Of a stretch of DNA of 5,240 bases, positions 1 to 4,913 are shown one piece after another (position 1 is the stretch's first letter; each line of letters starts with the position of its first letter). The stretch is taken from NCBI GenBank assembly GCA_016291475.1, contig JAEEXJ010000144.1, positions 1 through 5,240 of the forward strand, in the 5' to 3' direction. This DNA is from Lachnospiraceae bacterium. GTDB taxonomy: Bacteria > Bacillota_A > Clostridia > Lachnospirales > Lachnospiraceae. The notes beneath the pieces are model-generated. The model saw nothing but the letters and a program-made list of their open reading frames with translations, did not search any database and was not told the DNA's origin. A program made the translations under genes and the position numbers.

Positions 1-268
1 ATGATTCGTCCGGGTTTCGATGGTCTTCAAACTCAGTGTCATTTTCTGTTTTAATCAATCCCCAGGTACATAAACGGAAACATTGACCGCTCCACGAATC
101 CTTAAAAACAATATTTTCATAACCGTCTATAGTTCTATAATCCTGAGAAAAATCAATATGGAACCGTGACAAGTACGCGATCACTCCCATAGATAGGATC
201 AGAACGATCACAATTTCCAAGACTATAGCTTTTCCATATCTCTTTACAGTTTTTCCCGATTCTTTCAT
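1..268 (-). CDS. N-terminal part of a single-pass membrane protein of unknown function (runs off the left edge)
   Basis: The frame is open from an ATG at 268 to the window edge, giving 89 residues without a stop. I do not recognise the family. The protein begins MKESGKTVKRYGKA, a short basic segment, followed by a hydrophobic stretch at about residues 14-33 (IVLEIVIVLILSMGVIAYL). This looks like an uncleaved N-terminal anchor, with the positive residues inside and the rest outside the cell. The visible outer part is polar, rich in Asp, Glu and aromatic residues, and has two close cysteines (about residues 64 and 68, CFRLC). The start is supported by AAGGAAA at 275-281, six bases before the ATG. 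It lies 50 bases after the GNAT gene on the same strand and may be cotranscribed with it. It could be a small secreted or anchored lipoprotein-like protein; the C-terminus is needed to say more. Confidence 0.7.
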   Translation of the reverse strand, partial: MKESGKTVKRYGKAIVLEIVIVLILSMGVIAYLSRFHIDFSQDYRTIDGYENIVFKDSWSGQCFRLCTWGLIKTENDTEFEDHRNPDES

Positions 269-318
269 AGAATGTTTCCTTGCGATACTCCCAAGCAATA
301 TCATACGTTAATGCAAAC

Positions 319-765
319 TTATAATCGTTTTAAGCATGAATGTTTTTCATCTATTGCAAATCCGTTATTTCTGTAAAAGTTCAATGTACTTTCTTTATTT
401 GAACCGGTTTCCAGGAATACCTTATAACAACCTCTGGCCTTGGCGATTTCCGAAGCTTTTTCCAGCAGCGCAGATGCGAAGCCTCTGTTTCTGTAATCTG
501 CATGAGTTACAACATTCTCAATGATCGCAAAGGGGCGAACATTATGTGTCAGACTTGGGATGATTGCCATCTGTACAGAGGAGACTGCTTTCTCGTCTTC
601 CACCGCCACCAGCAGATGCATATTATCATCTTTTTCAAATCGGTTCAGTATATCAGCCCATTGCTGCATATTCTGTTCCTCTTTGGGCGGAAAATGCGTC
701 AAATACTCAAAATAAAGAGTTTTTAAATCATTAGCATCTGAACCTGTCGCTTTTCTGATGACCAT
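319..765 (-). CDS. GNAT family N-acetyltransferase
   Basis: This is a 148-residue single-domain member of the GNAT superfamily, cytoplasmic enzymes that move an acetyl group from acetyl-CoA to an amine; the acceptor here cannot be read from sequence. The acetyl-CoA pyrophosphate-binding motif A (R/Q-x-x-G-x-G/A) is seen as R92-N-R-G95-F-A97, preceded by the beta-4 strand IIENVVTH (81-88) and followed by the helix SALLEKASEIAKARG. The C-terminal motif B appears as NFYRNNGF (129-136), with Tyr131 at the place where many GNATs have the general-acid tyrosine. The length is typical. The start ATG has GAAGGGAG seven bases upstream, a strong site. It follows the zincin-like gene by 103 bases that hold a possible small ORF. 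Family assignment is firm; substrate is unknown. Confidence 0.93.
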   Translation of the reverse strand: MVIRKATGSDANDLKTLYFEYLTHFPPKEEQNMQQWADILNRFEKDDNMHLLVAVEDEKAVSSVQMAIIPSLTHNVRPFAIIENVVTHADYRNRGFASALLEKASEIAKARGCYKVFLETGSNKESTLNFYRNNGFAIDEKHSCLKRL

Positions 766-790
766 ATTAGTGCTCCCTTCAAAAACTTAT

Positions 791-856
791 TTATTTAGAC
801 AGAGTGATCCAATATCTCTCTAAATGCACCTTTTCATCGGGCTCTATAAATTTCAT
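791..856 (-). CDS. Possible 21-residue small ORF, or in-frame tail of the upstream gene
   Basis: Directly after the TAA of the zincin-like gene (869-871) the sequence TAAGGA supplies a ribosome binding site that overlaps that stop codon. Nine bases later an ATG opens a 21-codon frame ending in TAA at 791-793. The peptide starts MKFIEPDEKVHLER, continues YWITLSK, and is charged and soluble-looking. The frame is the same as that of the upstream gene, so read-through of, or a mutation to, the TAA would instead add a 25-residue tail (GYYF then this peptide). I do not recognise it. It fills most of the otherwise empty gap before the GNAT gene. The ribosome binding site and the protein-like composition are the only support, and a frame this short can arise by chance. 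Confidence 0.3.
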   Translation of the reverse strand: MKFIEPDEKVHLERYWITLSK

Positions 857-868
857 AAAATAATATCC

Positions 869-1714
869 TTACGTTGCCTGTCTCTTTAAAGCTTCACGAT
901 ACAGAGTTACGGCATCTGTTCCGCAAGTGCTTTCAAGCTGACGATATCTTTCAGCCTGTTCCTGGCAAGATTGAAATGATCTTACATCACCCTCAATCTT
1001 CTGAAGGTAATATTCTGCCAGTCCTTCTTTCAGAGTCCAGTTTTCAAAAGACTGAGCCCCCTCCTCATCCTTTAAGGCAATTTTCAGCAGATAGATGATA
1101 AATTCATGGGATATAAATATCTTCTCTGCCTCAGTGCTCCGATCAATTCCGAATACGTCCTGCGTATCTGTTATGTCGATTGCCTGCGCACCTCCTTCAA
1201 CGGATGGTACAAGAACAGCCGTAAATCCTGGTGGATTCAAGGATACGCCAACGAGTTTTTCCGCCCTTTCGGTGAAATCGCTATCCGCGAAAACAGTACA
1301 CATTGTATCGATGTATTCGTTAATTATGTTTCTCTCCTCCGGCCAAATGTTTTCCATGTAATCATCATAATAGCGGATCAAAACCCGGCATATACGAACG
1401 ATCGAATCAAGCTCATCCTTCGGAAGCTTCAGATTGCCGGCTTCGATCCAGGCTATCGTTTCCGCATAGTATTCCTTTGCAGACATTTCAACTTTCGCCG
1501 GCTCACATACCAAAGGACCATACCAGTCACCGCAGTGTTCACCACCGCAAACTGTCAGGTGGAGTTCCTGCTCCCTGAGACATTTTAAGTCGGAAGCATC
1601 ATACCTGCTCCGGTATTTTTCACCGTAGGCATTGTCATAGCCACACTTTGATACAGAGAGCATATGGAAAATATAATTGATGTCCGGATCTGCGGAAAAA
1701 TTTATTTTATTCAT
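869..1714 (-). CDS. Unrecognised protein with a degenerate zinc-metallopeptidase (gluzincin-like) motif
   Basis: From the ATG at 1714 the product is 281 residues, soluble, with no signal peptide or membrane span. I cannot name the family. Near the C-terminus it has ISHEFIIYLLK (His203-Glu204) followed 26 residues later by EGLAEYY (Glu230). This is the layout of a gluzincin active site, HExxH plus a downstream EGxAxY glutamate, but the second histidine is isoleucine (HEFII, Ile207). One of the three expected zinc ligands is therefore missing. The N-terminal third carries several cysteines (24, 45, 56, 61, 70), including CGGEHC, with DWYGPLVCEP just after. Start choice: the longer reading from 1744 overlaps the HIT gene and has no ribosome binding site. 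The ATG at 1714 has AAGGA seven bases upstream and starts 14 bases after the HIT stop. It is probably a structural or binding relic of a peptidase fold, though this is inference. Confidence 0.75.
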   Translation of the reverse strand: MNKINFSADPDINYIFHMLSVSKCGYDNAYGEKYRSRYDASDLKCLREQELHLTVCGGEHCGDWYGPLVCEPAKVEMSAKEYYAETIAWIEAGNLKLPKDELDSIVRICRVLIRYYDDYMENIWPEERNIINEYIDTMCTVFADSDFTERAEKLVGVSLNPPGFTAVLVPSVEGGAQAIDITDTQDVFGIDRSTEAEKIFISHEFIIYLLKIALKDEEGAQSFENWTLKEGLAEYYLQKIEGDVRSFQSCQEQAERYRQLESTCGTDAVTLYREALKRQAT

Positions 1715-1721
1715 ACTTGGT

Positions 1722-1726
1722 TCCTT
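1722..1726 (-). promoter_or_regulatory. Ribosome binding site that decides the start of the zincin-like gene
   Basis: AAGGA lies seven bases before the ATG at 1714. The alternatives are an ATG at 1729, which overlaps the HIT stop as TGATG, and an ATG at 1744 inside the HIT gene. Neither has a purine-rich site at a suitable distance, so 1714 is preferred. Confidence 0.65.
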
Positions 1727-1728
1727 CA

Positions 1729-2199
1729 TCACATACGCAGGCATTTATCAAGCTCCGCAAGAAGTTTTGTTTTCATATTCTCAAGCTCTTCGGCTTCAGG
1801 TCTGTTTTTATCCGCATACATTTCTTCCCTCGGATACCACCAAACAGGGCCTCTTCCGTTGTTGCCGTAATCGCCCATATCGCCGCTTCTTCTGGGAAAC
1901 AAATGCCAGTGAATATGTGCACCGCCTTTTCCATTCCCCAGACATTCATAATTCATTTTTTCAGCTCCAAAAGCTTTTTGGACAGCTTCTGCAACCAGTG
2001 TCATTTCATATAAGTGCTTCGCTCTTGTTTTCTCATCCAGATCAAACAGTTCAACAACATGATCCTTATATAAGAATAAAGTGTATCCCTTAAAGTACTG
2101 AAAATCTCCGATTACCACATATCCGGTTTCAAGTTCCTTCACAAGAAATGGATTATTGCCCGCTTTTGTCTCTTTAATTCTGTCACATATAGCACACAT
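1729..2199 (-). CDS. HIT family protein (histidine-triad nucleotide hydrolase/transferase)
   Basis: This 156-residue protein carries the histidine triad H-I-H-W-H at residues 95-99 (GGAHIHWHLFPR). In the HIT superfamily the middle histidine (here His97) is the nucleophile that forms a nucleotidyl-enzyme intermediate. Members split nucleoside-phosphoramidates, dinucleoside polyphosphates such as Ap4A, or related nucleotidyl conjugates in the cytoplasm. Upstream, GYTLFLYKDHVVELFDL (38-54) matches the usual pre-triad region, in which 'G(H/Y)xLxxxKxH' precedes the helical segment. The N-terminal CAIC (2-5) is a CxxC pair common in this subgroup. The C-terminal extension after the triad (GPVWWYPREEMY, then a charged helix) suits a bacterial Ap4A-hydrolase-like branch rather than the shorter Hint type. 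The ribosome binding site is modest (AAGG, nine bases before ATG). No separate promoter is evident, and it may depend on the upstream redox operon. Confidence 0.93.
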   Translation of the reverse strand: MCAICDRIKETKAGNNPFLVKELETGYVVIGDFQYFKGYTLFLYKDHVVELFDLDEKTRAKHLYEMTLVAEAVQKAFGAEKMNYECLGNGKGGAHIHWHLFPRRSGDMGDYGNNGRGPVWWYPREEMYADKNRPEAEELENMKTKLLAELDKCLRM

Positions 2200-2266
2200 A
2201 AATTAATACCTTATCCCAAAATATAAATCCGATATAAAAAGCCAAAGGTCCGCAGCAGTTTTTCAT
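2183..2266 (-). CDS. Possible 27-residue hydrophobic small protein overlapping two genes
   Basis: An ATG at 2266 overlaps the TGA of the FMN-binding gene as ATGA and is preceded by AAGGAG with a nine-base spacer, a near-ideal ribosome binding site. The frame runs 27 codons, across the 63-base gap and through the start of the HIT gene in another frame, to a TGA at 2183-2185. The peptide begins MKNCCGPLAFYIGFIFW, then DKVLIYVCYM. It has a vicinal cysteine pair followed by a mostly hydrophobic, aromatic stretch long enough to sit in a membrane. The family is unknown. The site could serve translational coupling, or it could be a coincidence, because the AAGGAG bases also encode residues of the FMN-binding protein (codons CTA AGG AGC). 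The ATGA junction repeats the one between the first two genes of the operon. Confidence 0.35.
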   Translation of the reverse strand: MKNCCGPLAFYIGFIFWDKVLIYVCYM

Positions 2267-2658
2267 CTTATGCCGCTCCTTAGTGCATTTCTGACTGCGT
2301 CTTTTATTACTTCGCTGGACATCGTTGCACCGGAGACGGCATCAACATCGGGTGCATTATTCGTGATCATATCATTAACTATAATATCAGCAGGATGTCC
2401 TTTGCCACACTCATGCTTAAGTATTTCAATATCACTGATCACTCCGCCTGACACCGTAACGCTGACCTCCACCTTGACCATATCCGTTTCACTGCGGCCG
2501 GTATATACTCCGTCAGCGACCTGTCCAACATCAATCGGGGATCTGTCAAAAGAATTAACCTGACTGATCATCCTGCTGCTGACTATCAAGACTCCGCCCA
2601 ATATCACAGCCAGGAATATGGGTACAATTATAAGCAAGGTTTTAAACAGCTTTGTCAT
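2263..2658 (-). CDS. Membrane-anchored FMN-binding domain protein with SGAT flavinylation motif
   Basis: The 131-residue product has a hydrophobic N-terminal anchor (about residues 6-27, KTLLIIVPIFLAVILGGVLIV) and then a single FMN_bind-type domain at about 48-127. The domain begins DGVYTGRSE and ends in the diagnostic DAVSGATMSSEVIKDAV (106-122). In this family (NqrC/RnfG and the small extracellular electron-transfer flavoproteins) the Thr of S/T-G-A-T, here Thr112, receives FMN through a phosphoester bond made by the flavin transferase ApbE. The anchor orientation would place the domain outside the membrane, where ApbE acts. No ApbE gene is in this window, so it would have to be supplied from elsewhere. 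The gene starts four bases after the flavodoxin stop, with GAGGA nine bases before the ATG inside the end of the flavodoxin gene. It is probably the membrane partner of the flavodoxin-domain protein. Confidence 0.92.
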   Translation of the reverse strand: MTKLFKTLLIIVPIFLAVILGGVLIVSSRMISQVNSFDRSPIDVGQVADGVYTGRSETDMVKVEVSVTVSGGVISDIEILKHECGKGHPADIIVNDMITNNAPDVDAVSGATMSSEVIKDAVRNALRSGIR

Positions 2659-2662
2659 TGTT

Positions 2663-3193
2663 CTAATTCCTCAAATATGAAACTATCGGTTCAATATACT
2701 TTATGTCCGAAATATCATATGTAGAGCCGATCATCTCGGCCATTATTTTTTCCTTCTCCGTAGCATCTTTTTTATTCTTAAGAGCTGATACAAACATCTT
2801 CATTGCAAGTCTGGCCGGAGCCTTCATATTTTCATAGTTAATTCCGGCCTGACAGTAAAACACTTTGATATACTGCTTTTGTTCTTCCGAGAGTGCTTTC
2901 TGAAGCATTATTTCAACATCCGGATTGTCGTTGGGGCTTCCGCCTGTACAGAACACTGCAAGGCGCTTGTTTTTCCATCCGGTTGCCTTTTCAAGAAACC
3001 ACTTTACTTTTACAATACTTCCTGCCATTGCCCACCCGCCATAACAGATTGCTTCATAATCTTCAAAATATTCAGCATTTTTCTTTTGAGCTTCCTTAAG
3101 ATCAAGCAGATCACCGCCTGTTTTATCAGCCAGCCACTCCGCGTATTTTTGGGTAAATCCGGTCTGTGATGTGTAAATTATCAATGTATTCAT
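2663..3193 (-). CDS. Flavodoxin-domain protein
   Basis: This 176-residue cytoplasmic protein resembles the Flavodoxin_5 group (related to protoporphyrinogen dehydrogenase HemG), not classical electron-carrier flavodoxins. The FMN phosphate-binding loop is clear at the N-terminus: LIIYTSQTGFT, with the T/S-x-T-G-x-T pattern at Ser9-Thr14. The two loops that enclose the isoalloxazine ring are probably YGGWAMAGSI (51-60) and FCTGGSPNDN (81-90). The C-terminal part (about 120-176) is a Lys-rich helical extension. The start ATG overlaps the MarR stop as ATGA, implying translational coupling; a purine-rich AAGGA lies 13 bases upstream, a little far. Position between a MarR regulator and a membrane FMN-binding protein suggests a two-electron redox role passing electrons toward the membrane. 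The physiological donor and acceptor are not visible. Confidence 0.9.
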   Translation of the reverse strand: MNTLIIYTSQTGFTQKYAEWLADKTGGDLLDLKEAQKKNAEYFEDYEAICYGGWAMAGSIVKVKWFLEKATGWKNKRLAVFCTGGSPNDNPDVEIMLQKALSEEQKQYIKVFYCQAGINYENMKAPARLAMKMFVSALKNKKDATEKEKIMAEMIGSTYDISDIKYIEPIVSYLRN

Positions 3194-3669
3194 ATTTCAC
3201 TCAGATTCCTTTCCATCATCATAATAGTCTTTATTGTTGTCTGAAGACTCTTTTTATCGATACCTTCAAAGATACGGCTGATGACATGCAAGCTCCGGCT
3301 GCCATTATTATCATTCTTCTCCAGAAACTTCCTGCATTTATCCGTGACGAATATCCGCTGTTTACGTTTGTCGTTTTCATCGGAAACGGTGGAAACAAAG
3401 CCTTTACTCTCAAGCTTAAGAAGTATCTGTTTTACATTCTGATGGGAACTGCCCATTACATCCGAAAGTTCATTAAGAGTAGGCGGTTCCGTACATAAAT
3501 TGATGCAGATGATGGCAAAAAATTGTTTCCATGTGATCTCTTTGAAATATGCATCCGCTGCTGCCTGATACCTGTTGTTAAAGGCACTGAGAAGTCCCAA
3601 TAAAAAAGGCTGTGGCGGCATATCTCCAAACTTCACTCCGTCAATTTTCATAGCTTCATCGTAATTCAT
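3190..3669 (-). CDS. MarR family transcriptional regulator
   Basis: The 159-residue product has the MarR winged-helix layout: an N-terminal dimerisation helix region (about 1-45), a helix-turn-helix at about 64-91 (PTLNELSDVMGSS, then HQNVKQILLKLESKGF), and a charged wing DENDKRKQRIFVT (97-109). C-terminal dimerisation helices follow (about 112-159). MarR proteins bind palindromic sites as dimers and usually repress their own operon until a ligand or oxidant releases them. Here the regulator leads the flavodoxin/FMN-binding operon, and two palindrome-like boxes cover its promoter, so autorepression is the natural reading. Cysteines at 55, 59 and 112 could allow redox sensing; that is speculation. 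The start ATG has GAGGGG seven bases upstream. It ends in an ATGA overlap with the flavodoxin gene. Confidence 0.92.
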   Translation of the reverse strand: MNYDEAMKIDGVKFGDMPPQPFLLGLLSAFNNRYQAAADAYFKEITWKQFFAIICINLCTEPPTLNELSDVMGSSHQNVKQILLKLESKGFVSTVSDENDKRKQRIFVTDKCRKFLEKNDNNGSRSLHVISRIFEGIDKKSLQTTIKTIMMMERNLSEI

Positions 3670-3688
3670 ATGATATCCCCTCTTGATT

Positions 3689-3704
3689 ATGTAACATATT
3701 ACAT
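3689..3704. promoter_or_regulatory. Operator box 1, probable MarR binding site
   Basis: ATGTAACATATTACAT is an imperfect palindrome with 6-base arms (ATGTAA and TTACAT) around a 4-base centre. Its first 14 bases recur exactly at 3714-3727. The box begins at about the predicted transcription start of the MarR operon and lies 20 bases before the start codon, where a bound repressor would block initiation or clearance. Assignment to the MarR protein is inferred from position. Confidence 0.7.
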
Positions 3705-3710
3705 ATACAA

Positions 3711-3739
3711 ATAATGTAACATATTACCCATTTTGTCAA
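3711..3739 (-). promoter_or_regulatory. Promoter of the MarR-flavodoxin-FMN-binding operon
   Basis: On the minus strand a perfect -35 TTGACA (3734-3739) is separated by 17 bases from CATTAT (3711-3716), which matches four of six bases of the -10 consensus. The predicted transcription start is near 3704, leaving a leader of about 35 bases. The promoter lies between the upstream terminator and the MarR gene and is overlapped by operator box 2, with box 1 at the start point. Confidence 0.75.
3714..3729. promoter_or_regulatory. Operator box 2, probable MarR binding site
   Basis: ATGTAACATATTACCC shares 14 consecutive bases with box 1 and keeps the GTAA-CATA-TTAC core, with a weaker outer arm on one side. 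It occupies most of the spacer between the -35 and -10 boxes and reaches into the -10 element. The two boxes are 25 bases apart centre to centre. A dimer here would exclude RNA polymerase. Confidence 0.7.
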
Positions 3740-3748
3740 CCTCTATTT

Positions 3749-3777
3749 AAAAAAGCTTCGGCACATAACCGAAGCTT
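3749..3777 (-). terminator. Intrinsic terminator of the Nudix-pyrophosphatase gene
   Basis: A perfect 9-base stem, AAGCTTCGG (3753-3761) with CCGAAGCTT (3769-3777), encloses a 7-base loop. In the minus-strand reading it is followed directly by a run of T (3749-3752, extended by two stem Ts). It sits about 30 bases after the Nudix stop codon and just upstream of the MarR promoter, insulating the two units. A T-rich stretch on the other side (3781-3784) would allow weak activity on the plus strand, but no plus-strand gene needs it. Confidence 0.85.
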
Positions 3778-3809
3778 AGCTTTTAGCCGTTTGTTTTATC
3801 AATCTCTCT

Positions 3810-4706
3810 TTATACCCCCACCAAGACGCCGTTATAGAACTGCTCCTGGAATGCAATTTGAGCATAAATTTCATCTCTGTTCGGAATCCCTACATCATCT
3901 GACACATTACCATCTTCATCGCAGGGAACTACGATCCATTTGGTCTCATTATCATCATATCTGTGATAAACAGCGATTACTTTTCCAATAAATACATTAA
4001 CAGCAGAGCTTTCACCCAGGAGATATACGTCCTGTTCAGATCCGTCTCCACCAATTAAACCATCAACATAACCATAGTTGACCGGATAATACAGTTTTTT
4101 GTGACGAGGGTGATAACTTCCCATAGGACGGTCTATTTTTCCCGTAACTACTTTTCCGATAATATCCTTATATCCGTTATCCGGCACGGGGTTAAGCTCA
4201 AATCCATAAAGCTCTCCCATATTAAGGCAGCACTCACCACGTTCATACATTTCTCTGAATTCATCAAAGGTAAGCCATTTTGTTTGATTAACTTCTTTGG
4301 TTGTTGCCTTCTTTAAATCCGGTTCCTTATTTGTTTCAAAATAATATGAGTCACGTATCCAGTTGTGGCGCTGTCCGTCATAGGATGTAGCTACTTTCGT
4401 TGCAAGAATCTTTGCATCCGAAGGCTCAAGCTCTATCCCGACTTCTTCATACACTTCACGAAGCGCTGCATCAAGACTTGTTTCACCTAATATAGAATGG
4501 CCCGCTACTGTTTCCCATTTAAGCGGATCGGTATCTTTATCCGCAACTCTTTGTGACATCAAGTATTTACCGGTCTTTGGATTTTTTATCCAAACCATGA
4601 TCCAAAGGTGAAATTCATCTTCTGAAAGATTGCATTGTTCACCACGAATACACGTCTTTCCGGTAATTTTTCTGTCTATTGTATATACATCCCACAACTC
4701 ACTCAT
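3810..4706 (-). CDS. Nudix hydrolase fused to a reduced inorganic pyrophosphatase-like domain
   Basis: The product is 298 residues from the ATG at 4706. Residues 1 to about 170 form a Nudix domain of the group that opens with ELWDVY and resembles isopentenyl-diphosphate isomerase-like Nudix proteins. The Nudix box GX5EX7REUXEEXGU is complete (Gly69, Glu75, Arg83-Glu84, Glu87-Glu88, Gly90), so metal-dependent cleavage of a nucleoside-diphosphate-linked substrate is expected. Residues about 181-298 resemble family I inorganic pyrophosphatase: YYPVNYGYV (206-214) matches the FYPCNYGYI region of the E. coli enzyme, and DGSEQD (221-226) matches its DGDPVD. The middle metal-binding Asp (E. coli Asp67) is Ser223, and the N-terminal portion that carries Glu20, Lys29 and Glu31 seems absent, so pyrophosphatase activity is uncertain. 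The start is set by a ribosome binding site at 4716-4721; a TTG three codons earlier is too close to it. The gene has its own candidate promoter and a terminator. Confidence 0.9.
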   Translation of the reverse strand: MSELWDVYTIDRKITGKTCIRGEQCNLSEDEFHLWIMVWIKNPKTGKYLMSQRVADKDTDPLKWETVAGHSILGETSLDAALREVYEEVGIELEPSDAKILATKVATSYDGQRHNWIRDSYYFETNKEPDLKKATTKEVNQTKWLTFDEFREMYERGECCLNMGELYGFELNPVPDNGYKDIIGKVVTGKIDRPMGSYHPRHKKLYYPVNYGYVDGLIGGDGSEQDVYLLGESSAVNVFIGKVIAVYHRYDDNETKWIVVPCDEDGNVSDDVGIPNRDEIYAQIAFQEQFYNGVLVGV

Positions 4707-4715
4707 CCGAGTCAA

Positions 4716-4721
4716 CTCTCC
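4716..4721 (-). promoter_or_regulatory. Ribosome binding site that decides the start of the Nudix fusion gene
   Basis: GGAGAG (part of AGGAGAG) lies nine bases before the ATG at 4706. The in-frame TTG at 4715 would begin immediately after this site, too close for initiation, so the ATG is chosen and the protein is three residues shorter than the longest reading. Confidence 0.65.
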
Positions 4722-4780
4722 TGCTTAGCGTACTCATTTCACATTTTCCATCTCCCGATATACTAAAAACTACGATTGGT

Positions 4781-4808
4781 ACTATAGCACGATATTTTCC
4801 GAGATAAA
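4781..4808 (-). promoter_or_regulatory. Candidate extended -10 promoter for the Nudix fusion gene
   Basis: On the minus strand TGCTATAGT (4781-4789) fits the extended -10 pattern TGnTATAAT with one mismatch in the hexamer. A weak -35-like TTTATC (4803-4808) lies 16 bases upstream. The predicted transcription start is near 4774, about 70 bases before the start codon. It sits in a roughly 200-base gap that shows no clear terminator for the upstream methyltransferase, so read-through cannot be excluded. Confidence 0.45.
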
Positions 4809-4913
4809 CCGCCATCAATTTTTATGATTTCTTAGTTCATTTTATTCCTGATATTGTTGACTGCCATATCCCTGGTCTCTTTATTGCCGACAAACGAAGA
4901 AGATCCCTATCAC

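Noticed and set aside
300..305. TATGAT as a -10 box for the left-edge membrane protein gene
   Set aside because: No -35-like hexamer lies 16-18 bases upstream and there is no extended -10 TG; too weak to call.
1106..1588. A 160-codon plus-strand open frame
   Set aside because: It lies wholly inside the antisense of the zincin-like gene, lacks a ribosome binding site I could support, and its translation (many Cys, Phe and Ile, no recognisable motif) looks like a shadow.
1715..1744. Longer start for the zincin-like gene at 1744 (or 1729)
   Set aside because: These starts overlap the HIT gene and have no ribosome binding site. The ATG at 1714 has AAGGA at seven bases.
1677..2093. A 138-codon plus-strand open frame
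   Set aside because: It is antisense to the well-supported HIT gene and the start of the next gene, and its product has no recognisable domain.
2200..2262. Promoter for the HIT gene in the AT-rich gap
   Set aside because: TATATT-like -10 candidates exist, but the nearest TTGGCT is only about 14 bases away, outside the usual spacing.
4707..4715. TTG start of the Nudix fusion gene at 4715
   Set aside because: The ribosome binding site GGAGAG ends immediately before it; the ATG at 4706 has proper spacing.
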